This document shows, piece after piece, positions 46,116 through 55,049 of a stretch of DNA of 64,000 nt (positions are counted from its first letter, which is position 1; each line of letters starts with the position of its first letter). Origin of the DNA: Anaeromyxobacter diazotrophicus (lineage in GTDB: Bacteria; Myxococcota; Myxococcia; Myxococcales; Anaeromyxobacteraceae); contig NZ_BJTG01000002.1 of assembly GCF_013340205.1 (NCBI RefSeq), positions 525,001 through 589,000 of the forward strand. The letters are read 5' to 3'. Position numbers and translations under genes: made by a program. Under the pieces are notes generated by a model. The model was not told the origin of the DNA. It searched no databases and worked only from the letters and a program-made list of their open reading frames with translations.

Positions 46116-46508
46116 ATGCCCACCGGACTGCTCGTCGCCGCCTACGCCCTGCTGTTCTCGGCCGTCACCGTCATCTCGATCCTGCTCACCGGCGCCCGTA
46201 GCTTCCTCGCGAAGGACACGCCGTCCGTCGCGCTCGCGGTGTGGAACCTGATCTGGGACTGGCACTTCATCCTGGGAGCGGCCTTCGCGTTCGCGGCGAG
46301 GCTCTGCTTCATCCTCATGAACCAGGCGCTCTACCGCGACCCAGTGCTGTCCCGGAGCTCGACCACCATCACCACGCTGGTGACCTCCGCCTCGATCATC
46401 GCGGTCATCGCCGCGAACGTCTTCATCCTCGGCGAGCGGCTGACCGCTCGCCAGATCTCGGGTGCCGCGGTCGTGCTCGGGGGGATCCTGCTGCTGGTGG
46501 CGAAATAG
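46116..46508 (+). CDS. Small EamA/SMR-like membrane protein (possible lipid-linked sugar flippase subunit)
   Basis: The 130-residue protein has four hydrophobic helices, the layout of ArnE/ArnF-type and SMR proteins. The third and fourth helices contain STTITTLVTSASIIAVIAANVFILGERLTARQISGAAVVLGGILLL, in which ILGERLTxxQxxGAxxVLxGI is the EamA/SMR end motif. In this place, behind a GT2 and DUF2304 pair, it may flip polyprenyl-phosphate sugars across the inner membrane. Half-size members act as dimers; no second copy is next to it. Confidence 0.72.
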   Translation: MPTGLLVAAYALLFSAVTVISILLTGARSFLAKDTPSVALAVWNLIWDWHFILGAAFAFAARLCFILMNQALYRDPVLSRSSTTITTLVTSASIIAVIAANVFILGERLTARQISGAAVVLGGILLLVAK

Positions 46509-46531
46509 GTCGAACCGCTCGCCCGGGGCGA

Positions 46532-47317
46532 CTACCGGAACGCCCTGAGCACCCGGTACGCGGCGACGATCCCGGCCGTGTGGAGGCGCTTCTCGAGGCG
46601 CAGCAGGCGATCGCCTGGCGGCGCGTGGCGCTCGAACACCCGGAGGTCCTCCTCGAATTGAACGTCGAAGCGGGCGCCGCTCTTGCTCGTGTCGTACCAC
46701 CTGAACGCCGCCTGCGGGGCGTCGATGAAGACCGGGGCAGAGCGCTTCCCGAGGCGGAGCCAGAGGTCGTAGTCCAGCGCGTAGTGAAGCGCCTCGTCCA
46801 GGGGGCCCGCGTCGAGCGCGTCGCGGCGCCAGAACACCGTCATCTGGGAGACGAAGTTCTCGAGGAGGAGCTTCCGGTAGCTGTAGCGGCGGCAGCGCCG
46901 GTCCTTGTAGGCCGAGAGCCAGCGGCGAATGGGCCTGTCCTCGGCGTCGATGATCTCGCACCGACCGTGCACCCACTGCGTCCCGGGCCGCTCCCGGAAG
47001 GCCTTCGCCACGCGGTCGAGAGCGCCAGGGAGGAGGAGATCGTCGCTGTTCACCCAACCCACCACGTCGCCGTCGGCCTCACGCAGCGCGCGGTTCACCG
47101 CGTCCGCCTGGCCGTGATCGGGCTCGGTCTTGAACCGGAGCCGGCCGGCGTGGCGCTCCAGCAACTCGACGCTCCCGTCGCGGCTCCCGCCGTCCTGGAC
47201 GCGGTAATCCAGCTCGAACTCTCCCTGCTGGCCGAGGACGCTCTGGAGCGTGCGGGGGAGAAAGGCCGCCTGATTGAACGACGGGGTGACCACGGAGATG
47301 CGGAGCGGGCGTGGCAT
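46532..47317 (-). CDS. GT2 family glycosyltransferase
   Basis: A 261-residue GT-A enzyme: ISVVTPSFNQAAFLPRTLQSVL, YRVQDGGSRDGSVELLERH, KTEPDHGQADAVNRALREADGDVVGWVNSDDLLLPGAL in separate runs, with the Ser-Asp-Asp metal site, and a second acidic segment YALDYDLWLRLG. This subgroup (WcaA-like) adds sugars during extracellular polysaccharide assembly. It is convergent with the EamA-like gene. The DUF2142 gene lies upstream on the same strand, 91 bases away. Confidence 0.87.
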   Translation of the reverse strand: MPRPLRISVVTPSFNQAAFLPRTLQSVLGQQGEFELDYRVQDGGSRDGSVELLERHAGRLRFKTEPDHGQADAVNRALREADGDVVGWVNSDDLLLPGALDRVAKAFRERPGTQWVHGRCEIIDAEDRPIRRWLSAYKDRRCRRYSYRKLLLENFVSQMTVFWRRDALDAGPLDEALHYALDYDLWLRLGKRSAPVFIDAPQAAFRWYDTSKSGARFDVQFEEDLRVFERHAPPGDRLLRLEKRLHTAGIVAAYRVLRAFR

Positions 47318-47408
47318 GGGGAGCGCGGAGTGTAGTGATCTCGCCGCCGGGAGACCATCGCAAACGGCCGGGTGGCTGGGCCCCCGGTGCAGCGACGGCC
47401 TTGCGGCG

Positions 47409-48833
47409 TCAGGGGATCCAGTACCTGAGCACCAGGATGAAGAGGGTCACGACCTGGACCGCGGTGAGCACGGGGGGGAGGAGCAGGTCGACGAGCTCAC
47501 CCGCCTTGGTCCAGCCCGCGGTCCAGCCGTTTCGGACGAGGACGATCGCGAGTGGCAGCAGCGGGAGGAAGTACCGGCCCTGGATTCCGGTGATCGTGTC
47601 CGCGCCGACGCCGCCCTCGCTCGGCAGCGAGGTCCAGAGCACGTAGAATCCGAGCTCGATCGCGAGCCCTGTCGCGAGGAGGATGGCGAGCGCGACGAGC
47701 TTCGGGCGAGGCGCCAGTCCGACGGCGCCTCCGGGATCGAACAGGGTCGTCGCGGCGAGCGCGACGCCGGGGACGGCGAGGAACGGGTAGGGGAAGTTCG
47801 TGTCCAGCCACCCGAGGTTGCCGATCAAGCCCACCGTCCAGCCGATGCGACTGCGCACCGGCGTCGCGACCATCAGCGAGAGGCAGCGCGCCGGGTTGTG
47901 CAGGACGTACGCGAGTTGCTGGTGGACGGCGGTAGCCTCCGGGGAGGCTGCGCCACGTCCGAGCGCCGCGACGTAGACGGACTCGAGCAGGTAGAGGCCG
48001 AGGCAAGCGCCGACGAGGACCGCGATGGACCTCCACTTGGCTCGCCCCGGCCCCCATTGCCCGGGCGGCACGAGCAGGAGGAGGCCCATCAAGGAGAAGT
48101 AGATCTGCTTCCCCAGCAGGAGCACGAGTCCAAGAGCGAAGAGGCCGACGAGATCCCGGCGGCGAATCGGCTCGCTCCGGTGGGCGAGGTGCAGGACGAA
48201 GGCGGTGAAGAGGAACGCGGCGGCGATGACCGTGGCATCACGGTTCACGCTGGCCGCGAGGGCCAGCGACATCGGGAGGAGGGCGGCCACGGCGAACGCC
48301 GTCTTCGCGATGGGCGTCAGGCGGATGGCCGCAGTGACGCAGGCCACGAAGAAGAACAGGTTGAAGAGTCGGCCGAAGTAGAGGTTCGCCGCCGGCGTGT
48401 ACAGCGCGCTGGCGCCGACGGCGCCATAGAGCAGCCGGCCCGCCAGCATGCCGAGCGCCGACGGCAGGTAGACGAGCGGATCGAGCGCGGCCGCCGAGTG
48501 GCTGTTGAACGCTCGATCGCCGTGCCCTGCGGGAGCCGCCGTTCTCAGGTAGAGGTCGGAGTAACGGTACTTGGCCTCGGGGCGGCCGATCATGTAGCGG
48601 TGCTGATCGACGAACTCCAGGACGGATCGCGGCAGGCGGTTCCCGAAGTGCGCTCCCGACGCGTCGACGACCGCATGCGGAAGCACGTCTCCGGTCGAGA
48701 CCGCGTAGGCCTTCTTGTAATGGCTATCCTCGTCCGCGAACTGGATCGGCGGTACGACGAACGCGAAGACGATGCCGAAGCAGAGGGCCAGGTAGAGGAA
48801 GAGCTTGTCGGGGTGCGAGGCGGGACTCGTCAT
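47409..48833 (-). CDS. DUF2142 polytopic membrane protein
   Basis: The 474-residue protein has about twelve spans with a long first periplasmic loop. FVVPPIQFADEDSHYKKAYAVSTGDVL at the start, HSAAALDPLVYLPSALGMLAGRL, and the ending TGIQGRYFLPLLPLAIVLVRN match DUF2142, a family related to polyprenyl-phosphate-dependent glycosyltransferases (GT-C fold). DEDSHY is the probable catalytic acidic pair. It likely adds a sugar or side group to the polysaccharide outside the inner membrane. The ATG at 48833 is directly before the first span; longer frames are not supported. Confidence 0.8.
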   Translation of the reverse strand: MTSPASHPDKLFLYLALCFGIVFAFVVPPIQFADEDSHYKKAYAVSTGDVLPHAVVDASGAHFGNRLPRSVLEFVDQHRYMIGRPEAKYRYSDLYLRTAAPAGHGDRAFNSHSAAALDPLVYLPSALGMLAGRLLYGAVGASALYTPAANLYFGRLFNLFFFVACVTAAIRLTPIAKTAFAVAALLPMSLALAASVNRDATVIAAAFLFTAFVLHLAHRSEPIRRRDLVGLFALGLVLLLGKQIYFSLMGLLLLVPPGQWGPGRAKWRSIAVLVGACLGLYLLESVYVAALGRGAASPEATAVHQQLAYVLHNPARCLSLMVATPVRSRIGWTVGLIGNLGWLDTNFPYPFLAVPGVALAATTLFDPGGAVGLAPRPKLVALAILLATGLAIELGFYVLWTSLPSEGGVGADTITGIQGRYFLPLLPLAIVLVRNGWTAGWTKAGELVDLLLPPVLTAVQVVTLFILVLRYWIP

Positions 48834-48948
48834 CGTGGGGTCCAGCACTGGCGGGCAAGGCGAGCGCGGCGGGCGGTGCTGTTCGCCTCGGCGCCGGGAC
48901 GCGGGGGCAGCTTCCCAGGCGCCGAGGTGGGGACTCCCAGCCGGCGGC

Positions 48949-51900
48949 TCATCGCCGGCGCAGCCCCCGGTACACCCGGCGTCCCACGCGGTAGGCGAGC
49001 GTCGCGCGGACGCGTTCCATCCTGCGATCGACGTCCTGGTCGTCACCGCGGCCGAGCTTGGCGATGGCGCCCCGCACGACGCGCGCTGGCATCGAGGGAC
49101 CCGGCTCCTCCGCCAAGGTGGCGAGGCGCGCCAGCGCGCGACCCGGTCGCGTCCGCAGCAGCGCCCGAGCGAGTCCCGAGGGCTCCGCCGCGATGCGCCT
49201 CAGGCGCTCCTCCGTCATCGCCAAGCGCTGCTCCAGCCGGGCCGCGCGGGCGGCGGCGCGGCGCGCATCCCTCGCCACCTGCTCGGGGTCGGTCGCGGGT
49301 TCGACCGCCGCGGCGGAGCGCCAGCCGGGCGGACGCAACCACGTCCGGTAGGCGAGATTGAACCCGTGGGCACCCCCGGCCCAGCCCACGCCCCCCGGCC
49401 ACCCACCGATGTGACAGTAAAGGCTGAGGCCCTCGCGACGGGGCGCCGCTGGAGCCTCGATCACGAACAGCACCTGGCGACCTTCTTGGACCGGGATCTC
49501 GTCCAGCTCGAACGCGAGCCAGCTGTTGTCGCAAGCGTGCTCGGCCGGGAGCGAGGCCTGGCCCAGCTCCTCGCCCGTGGCGAGGTCGATGACGCGCAGC
49601 ACCAGATCGTATCGGTGGATGCGCCCGTAGGTCCCGACGCAGAAGTCGACCCGATACAGGAGCCCGGTCGGCAGGAACACGGGCTGATTGGCCGTGATGC
49701 GCCCGAGCGGCGGTGTGACGTTCTCCATCAAGAGCTGCGACGTCCCCGCGACGGCGTCGAACGGCTCGAGGGCGGGCCGTCCGATCCCGATGCCGCGGGC
49801 GCGAATGGCCGCCAGCTCGGAGTCCGTGACCGCCGGCAGGCGCCGCATCGGGCCGGGGGCGAGCGCATACAGCGCGCGCATCGTGTCGGCCAGGGCCTGC
49901 GTGCCGACCTCCGGGCCGAAGCGTGCGAGCGCGTCGGTCCGCGCGGCGTCGGCGATCCGTGCCCGGAGCGCGGCGTCATCCACCAGGGCGAGGAGTGCCG
50001 ACGACCACTCTTCCGAGGTGGCGGCCAGCATGCCCGTCTCACCGTGTCGGATCGCCTCCTGGAAAGCGGCGCTGGGTGACGCGATCGTGGGCACGCCGGC
50101 CGCGGCCGCCTCGAACCACTTGAGCGCGCTCTTCGCGTCGTTGAAGCGAGAGGGCGTCTCGAGAGGGGCGAGGTTGATGTCGATGCGCGCGATGCGCCCG
50201 GGAAGCTCGCGCCAGGAGACGAAGGGCAGGCGCTCCATCCGCTCCTCGAACGGCTGCAGCACCGGCGGGACGCGGAGGTGCCCACCCAGCACGAGCCGCA
50301 CGGACGGCCGCTGCCGCATCACCTCCGCGAGGGCCGCCGCTGCGGTCATGAAGTCGGCGTCGTGCGCGTAGGACCCGCTGAAGTAGCCGACGCGGACCAC
50401 GCCGTTCGCGCGCCGGGCGCGCTCCTCCGAGGCCGCCAGACGCGCCGCCTCCGACAGCCGGACGAGCTCGCGCCCGAGGGTGTTGCCGTGCATGAACGCC
50501 GGCTTGCCGAGCGCGCTCGCCGCCTCGGTGAGCGCCGGGGTGCTCCCCAGGAACGCGTCGCAGGCCTTGAAGGTCTCGTGGAAGAGCTTGAGGCCGTGGC
50601 GGTAGGCGCGCGCGGTGCTCCGCGGCAAGGCCTTGAGGGCCTCGATCTGGAGGGTGGGATCGAAGATGAGATCGTCGACTCCGAAGACGAGGACGGCCCC
50701 GGCGGCGCGGGCCCGCGCGACGACCCGCTCGACCCAGGGATCCCAGGGCACCCGGTTCAGCACCACGATCTCGTGCTCGCCCGCGAGCGCGAGCGCTTCC
50801 TCGTCGCGAGCGAACCGCGCGGTCGTGCGGATCCCGAGCGGCTCGAGCTGCTCGCAGAGGTGCATGACGCGATAGCGGTAGGGCGCGCCGTCCATCCCGG
50901 CGAGAAACAGGACCGAGCGGGGCAGCGGAGGAGCGTCGATCGGTGCGTCGCGGTTCGCGGCCACCTCGCGGTAGATCGCTTCGATGTCGTCGACCTGCTG
51001 CTCGATGGTTCGGATGGGCGTGGCGGAAGCCGCCGCGCTGCTGCTCGCCAGGAAGGCCGGGTCCTCGGCGAACCGCCGCATGGCGGCGGCCAGGCCCTCC
51101 GCGTCCCCGCGCTCGTAGACGAGGCCGTTCTCGCCGTCGCGCACCAGGCCCTGCGGGCCGAGCGTGGTCGACGTGATCACCGGGAGGCCGTACTGCATCG
51201 CCTCGCGCGCGACGATCGAGAACGTCTCCATGCCGATCGAGGTCACGACGACGACGTCGAGATCCGCCATGAGCGCCGGCAGCTCTCGCGGGCCGAAGCG
51301 CGGCCGGAGGTGAACGCGCGGGTCGGGCCAGCGGCCGCCCATGCTCCGCCACGCGTCGGCCTCGATCCCGAAGACCTCGGCGGCGACGTCGCTGTCGAGC
51401 AGCGCCATGGCGCGCGCGAGCGTCGCGGCCCCCTTCCATGGATCGGGTCCTCCGAAGTGCCCGAAGCGCACCCGTGGCGATGGCCGCCGCGCGATCGGCT
51501 TGGCGGGCGCCACCCCGTTCTCACAGGTGACCACCTTCCCGGGCGCGACGCCGTTCTCCACCAGCACCCGGGCGAACCCGTCGGACACCGCGAGCACGCG
51601 ATCGGCACTCTCCAGGGCGGAAGCCAGGTACTTCCGCCGGGCGACGAAGTCGAAGCCGTCGATGCAATCGCACGTCGCAGGGTCGACGACGAGCTGGCAC
51701 ATCCGGTTCGCCGGCGGCCCGGTGAACATGAACTGACGCGCGCAGACCCACCAGCCGTCGTGCATCGTGACGACGACCGCGGCTCCGTGCCGCCGGGCGA
51801 CTTCCAGGAGGTCCGCGCCCAGCGCCTGGATGCTGTGGAAGTGCACCACGTCCGGGCGGACGGCCGCGAGATATCTATCGAAACGCTGCGCCGCCGACGC

Positions 51901-52140
51901 ATTGCGATAATTGGCGGGGACGTGGCCGTAGCCCTCCGTCACCGTGAGCGCGTGAACGGGGAGTCCTTCGTAGGTCCAGCTCTTCTCGGTGAGCGCGGGC
52001 ACTCCAAATACGCACGATCCCGAGTAGACGCTGACCTCGTGGCCTCGACGCTTCAGCGTGAGCGCGACCTGATGCGGGGCCAGCGTTCCGCCGGAGAAGA
52101 ACTCTGGCGGATAAAGTGTCGAGACCTGTACGATTCTCAT
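48949..52140 (-). CDS. Large two-domain GT4 glycosyltransferase with beta-sandwich and coiled-coil tail
   Basis: A 1063-residue protein made of two GT-B enzymes in a row. Domain 1 (about 1-400): STLYPPEFFSGGTLAPHQVAL, VVHFHSIQALGADLLEV, TMHDGWWVCARQFMF, FGHFGGPDPWKG, SIGMETFSIVAREAMQYGLPV. Domain 2 (about 420-790): GAPYRYRVMHLCEQL, VFGVDDLIFDP, GYFSGSYAHDADF, NLAPLETPSRFNDAKSALKWFEAAAAGVPT in two runs. A beta-rich part (about 815-935, with ITANQPVFLPTGLLYRVDFCVGTY) resembles modules that bind or describe polymer ends, and a charged helical tail (about 975-1063) ends RRVYRGLRRR. It may build two linkages of the repeat unit. No membrane span. Confidence 0.82.
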   Translation of the reverse strand: MRIVQVSTLYPPEFFSGGTLAPHQVALTLKRRGHEVSVYSGSCVFGVPALTEKSWTYEGLPVHALTVTEGYGHVPANYRNASAAQRFDRYLAAVRPDVVHFHSIQALGADLLEVARRHGAAVVVTMHDGWWVCARQFMFTGPPANRMCQLVVDPATCDCIDGFDFVARRKYLASALESADRVLAVSDGFARVLVENGVAPGKVVTCENGVAPAKPIARRPSPRVRFGHFGGPDPWKGAATLARAMALLDSDVAAEVFGIEADAWRSMGGRWPDPRVHLRPRFGPRELPALMADLDVVVVTSIGMETFSIVAREAMQYGLPVITSTTLGPQGLVRDGENGLVYERGDAEGLAAAMRRFAEDPAFLASSSAAASATPIRTIEQQVDDIEAIYREVAANRDAPIDAPPLPRSVLFLAGMDGAPYRYRVMHLCEQLEPLGIRTTARFARDEEALALAGEHEIVVLNRVPWDPWVERVVARARAAGAVLVFGVDDLIFDPTLQIEALKALPRSTARAYRHGLKLFHETFKACDAFLGSTPALTEAASALGKPAFMHGNTLGRELVRLSEAARLAASEERARRANGVVRVGYFSGSYAHDADFMTAAAALAEVMRQRPSVRLVLGGHLRVPPVLQPFEERMERLPFVSWRELPGRIARIDINLAPLETPSRFNDAKSALKWFEAAAAGVPTIASPSAAFQEAIRHGETGMLAATSEEWSSALLALVDDAALRARIADAARTDALARFGPEVGTQALADTMRALYALAPGPMRRLPAVTDSELAAIRARGIGIGRPALEPFDAVAGTSQLLMENVTPPLGRITANQPVFLPTGLLYRVDFCVGTYGRIHRYDLVLRVIDLATGEELGQASLPAEHACDNSWLAFELDEIPVQEGRQVLFVIEAPAAPRREGLSLYCHIGGWPGGVGWAGGAHGFNLAYRTWLRPPGWRSAAAVEPATDPEQVARDARRAAARAARLEQRLAMTEERLRRIAAEPSGLARALLRTRPGRALARLATLAEEPGPSMPARVVRGAIAKLGRGDDQDVDRRMERVRATLAYRVGRRVYRGLRRR

Positions 52141-52217
52141 GAATCCCCTCGCAGGACCGACCTTAGTACCCGGCAGTGTTCTCATGGTCAAGGCATGGAG
52201 GCCGGTGTGCGCTCGGT

Positions 52218-52247
52218 TTGACACTGACGAGCGGAGCGCGCTAGAAG
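52218..52247 (+). promoter_or_regulatory. Candidate promoter of the rfbB-rfbD-wzm-wzt operon
   Basis: TTGACA at 52218-52223 and TAGAAG at 52242-52247 are 18 bases apart in the 202-base gap between the divergent large GT gene and rfbB. Transcription from about 52255 would give an 88-base leader. The remainder of the gap shows no repeat or hairpin I would name. Confidence 0.42.
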
Positions 52248-52342
52248 CGGGAACTTTCTAGGGGTTTCAGGCGCGCGGCCCGTGAGTGAAGCGCGCCGTG
52301 CGGCCGACTCGAACGGCTTGCAGCGCCAGGTCCGAGACTTCC

Positions 52343-53356
52343 ATGAATATCCTCATCACGGGTGGCTCGGGTTTCATCGGCTCGAACCTGGTGCGCCTCC
52401 TCCTGGCCGAGCGCCCTGAGTGGCGCATCGTCAACCTCGACAAGCTCACCTACGCCGGGAACGCCGAGAACCTGGCCGACCTGGCCGGAAACCCGCGCTA
52501 CCGCTTCGTCCGCGGCGACATCTCGAACGGCGAGCTGGTCGCCGAGCTCATCCGCTCCGAGCACATCGACGCGGTGATGCACCTCGCGGCCGAGAGCCAC
52601 GTCGACCGCTCCATCCTCTCGCCCGCCATCTTCATCGAGACGAACGTCCGCGGGACGCAGGTGCTGCTCGAGGCGGCGCGCGAGCTCGAGGTGAAGCGCT
52701 TCCTGCACGTCTCCACCGACGAGGTGTACGGCTCGCTCGGCCCCACGGGCTTCTTCACCGAGGAGACGCCGCTCGATCCCTCCTCGCCGTACTCGGCCTC
52801 GAAGGCCGGCTCAGACCTGCTCGCGCTCGCCTACGCGCACACCTTCAAGATGAACGTGACGGTGACGCGCTGCTCCAACAACTACGGCCCGTACCAGTTC
52901 CCCGAGAAGCTCATCCCGCTCATGATCGCGAACGCGCTGCGCGACCGGCCGCTGCCGGTCTACGGCGACGGGATGAACGTGCGCGACTGGATCCACGTCG
53001 AGGACCACTGCCGCGGCCTGCTCGCGGCGCTCGAGCAGGGAAAGGCCGGGCAGGTCTACAACTTCGGGGCCTCCAGCGAGCGGCACAACATCGAGATCGT
53101 GAAGGCCGTGCTGCGGCTCCTCGGCAAGCCCGAGTCGCTCATCGAGTACGTGAAGGACCGCCCCGGTCACGACCGGCGCTACGCCATCGACGCCGCCAAG
53201 GCGAAGCGCGAGCTGGGCTGGGCGCCGCGGCACCGCTTCGAGGACGCGCTCGCCGCCACGGTGGCCTGGTACGGCGAGCACCGCGGCTGGTGGGAGCGCA
53301 TCCTCACCGGGGAGTACCTCAAGTATTACGAGAAGCAGTACGGGGTGCGAGGTTGA
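52343..53356 (+). CDS. rfbB: dTDP-glucose 4,6-dehydratase
   Basis: The 337-residue SDR enzyme turns dTDP-glucose into dTDP-4-keto-6-deoxyglucose. Motifs: ILITGGSGFIGSNLVRLLL, NLDKLTYAGNAENL, HLAAESHVDRSI, FLHVSTDEVYGSLG (catalytic Asp-Glu), PYSASKAGSDLLALAYAHTF, TRCSNNYGPYQFPEKLIPLM and DWIHVEDHCRG. The ATG at 52343 starts at the conserved strand; a longer frame to 52286 is rejected. Its stop overlaps the TTG start of rfbD. rfbA and rfbC, needed to make and use its substrate and product for rhamnose, are not in the window. Confidence 0.96.
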   Translation: MNILITGGSGFIGSNLVRLLLAERPEWRIVNLDKLTYAGNAENLADLAGNPRYRFVRGDISNGELVAELIRSEHIDAVMHLAAESHVDRSILSPAIFIETNVRGTQVLLEAARELEVKRFLHVSTDEVYGSLGPTGFFTEETPLDPSSPYSASKAGSDLLALAYAHTFKMNVTVTRCSNNYGPYQFPEKLIPLMIANALRDRPLPVYGDGMNVRDWIHVEDHCRGLLAALEQGKAGQVYNFGASSERHNIEIVKAVLRLLGKPESLIEYVKDRPGHDRRYAIDAAKAKRELGWAPRHRFEDALAATVAWYGEHRGWWERILTGEYLKYYEKQYGVRG

Positions 53357-54252
53357 GGGTCGCGGTCACAGGGGCCAACGGGCTCCTCGGCGGCGCTGCG
53401 GTGGCGCAGCTCGCCGGCGCGCACGAGGTGCTGGCCATCGGCCGCGGCGCCTGCCGCCTGCCGGCCGGACGCTTCTCCTGGGCCGACGCCGATCTCGGCG
53501 ACGGGCAGACGGTCGAGGCGGCGCTCCGCGCGTTCCGCGCCGATGCGGTGCTGCACGCGGGCGCCCTGACTGACGTGGACGGCTGCGAGCGCGACCCGGA
53601 CGCCGCCTGGCGGGTGAACGTCGGCGGCAGCGAGCAGGTGGCGCGCGCCTGCCGCGCGCTCGGCGCGCGCCTGGTGGCGGTCTCCACCGACTATGTGTTC
53701 GACGGCGAGGCGGGGCCGTATGGCGAGGAAGACACGCCGAACCCTCGCGGCGCCTACGCCCGCACCAAGCGCTGCGGAGAGGAGGCGGCGCTGCTCCTCG
53801 CGCCCGATCGCGCGGTGGCGCGGGTGGCCGTCGTCTACAGCGGCCGCCCGGGCGCCAAGAACACCTTCGCCACGCAGGTGGTGGAGAAGCTCACGCGCGG
53901 CGAGCCGGTGACGGCCTTCTGCGACCAGGTGGTTTCGCCCACGCTGGCCGAGAGCGCCGCCGCGATGACGCTCGAGCTGCTGCTCGAGCACGACTACCAG
54001 GGCGTGCTGCACACGGCCGGCGCCACCTCCCTCGACCGCGTGGACTTCGCGCAGCGGGTCGCGGCGCGCTTCGGCCTGCGCGGCGAGATCGTGCCGGTCC
54101 GCACCGCGGACGTGAAGCTGCTCGCGCCCCGGCCGCTCCGCTCGGCGTTGCGGATCGATAGGGCCGCGGCGCTGCTCCGTAGCCGGCCGCTCGCGATCGA
54201 GGCAGCGCTCGACACCTTCCACGCGCAGTGGCGCTCCCGGAGGGCCGCGTGA
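53353..54252 (+). CDS. rfbD: dTDP-4-dehydrorhamnose reductase
   Basis: The 299-residue reductase makes dTDP-L-rhamnose. Motifs: RVAVTGANGLLGGAAVAQL, LHAGALTDVDGCERDPDAAWRVN in two runs, VAVSTDYVFDGEAGPYGEEDTPNPRGAYARTK (Tyr-x3-Lys), and VSPTLAESAA. TTG start within the end of rfbB (TTGA overlap) with GAGGT just before, so it depends on coupling to rfbB translation. Its own stop overlaps the GTG of the permease gene. Confidence 0.92.
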   Translation: MRVAVTGANGLLGGAAVAQLAGAHEVLAIGRGACRLPAGRFSWADADLGDGQTVEAALRAFRADAVLHAGALTDVDGCERDPDAAWRVNVGGSEQVARACRALGARLVAVSTDYVFDGEAGPYGEEDTPNPRGAYARTKRCGEEAALLLAPDRAVARVAVVYSGRPGAKNTFATQVVEKLTRGEPVTAFCDQVVSPTLAESAAAMTLELLLEHDYQGVLHTAGATSLDRVDFAQRVAARFGLRGEIVPVRTADVKLLAPRPLRSALRIDRAAALLRSRPLAIEAALDTFHAQWRSRRAA

Positions 54253-55046
54253 CGACGCTGGCCCGCCCGCTCGGCGAGCTGTGGAAGTTCCGCGAGCTCA
54301 TCGCGCTGCTCGTCTCGCGCGATCTCAAGGTCCGCTACAAGCGCAGCGTGCTCGGGATGGGCTGGACGCTCCTCAGTCCGCTTCTCCAGATGCTCGTGTA
54401 CACGCTCGTCTTCAAGACGATCATGCGCGTCGACGTCCCGCAGTTTCCGGTGTTCTTGCTCGCCGGCTTCCTGCCCTGGACGCTCATCTCCGTCTCGCTG
54501 ACCGGTGCGGCCCACTGTCTCCTCAACAACCAGGGGCTGATCCGGAAGGTGGCGGTGCCGCAGATGGTTTACCCGCTGGCGGTGGTCGCCTCCAAGCTGG
54601 TCGACCTCCTCCTCTCGCTCGTGCCGCTCGCCATCATCGCGGCGGCCCTGGGGAGGCCGCCCGGGCTCTCGTGGCTGGGGCTCTTCCCCTCCCTGGTCCT
54701 GGTGACGCTGTTCTCGTCGGGGCTGGCGCTGCTCTTCAGCTCGCTCACGGTCTTCTACCGCGACATGCGGCACCTCATCGACATCCTCATCCAGGTCTGG
54801 TTCTACGTGACACCCGTCATCTACCCGGTGTCCTATCTGGAAAAGCTCCCGTACCGATCGCTGCGCTGGATCCTCGCCGCCAATCCGGCCACCCCGATCG
54901 TCCGCTGCTTCCAGCTGTCGCTCTACGAGGGTCGGCTTCCCGGAGCCTCGGTGCTCGGTCCGGCGGCCCTCGCCACCGCGCTCGTGCTGGGGCTGGGGGT
55001 GCTCGTCTTCACGAGCCGGGAAGCCGAGCACATCCACCACTTCTGA
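54249..55046 (+). CDS. wzm: Polysaccharide ABC transporter permease (Wzm type)
   Basis: The 265-residue inner-membrane protein has six spans and the ABC-2 permease pattern: FRELIALLVSRDLKVRYKRSVLGMGWTLLSPLLQMLVYT in separate runs, FLLAGFLPWTLISVSL, VFYRDMRHLIDILIQVWFYVTPVIYPVSYL. With the ATPase of the next gene it exports finished O-antigen chains on undecaprenyl pyrophosphate. GGAGG 5 bases before the GTG at 54249 fixes the start; GTG at 54228 is the alternative. The start overlaps the rfbD stop by four bases. Confidence 0.93.
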   Translation: MTTLARPLGELWKFRELIALLVSRDLKVRYKRSVLGMGWTLLSPLLQMLVYTLVFKTIMRVDVPQFPVFLLAGFLPWTLISVSLTGAAHCLLNNQGLIRKVAVPQMVYPLAVVASKLVDLLLSLVPLAIIAAALGRPPGLSWLGLFPSLVLVTLFSSGLALLFSSLTVFYRDMRHLIDILIQVWFYVTPVIYPVSYLEKLPYRSLRWILAANPATPIVRCFQLSLYEGRLPGASVLGPAALATALVLGLGVLVFTSREAEHIHHF

Positions 55047-55049
55047 CCC

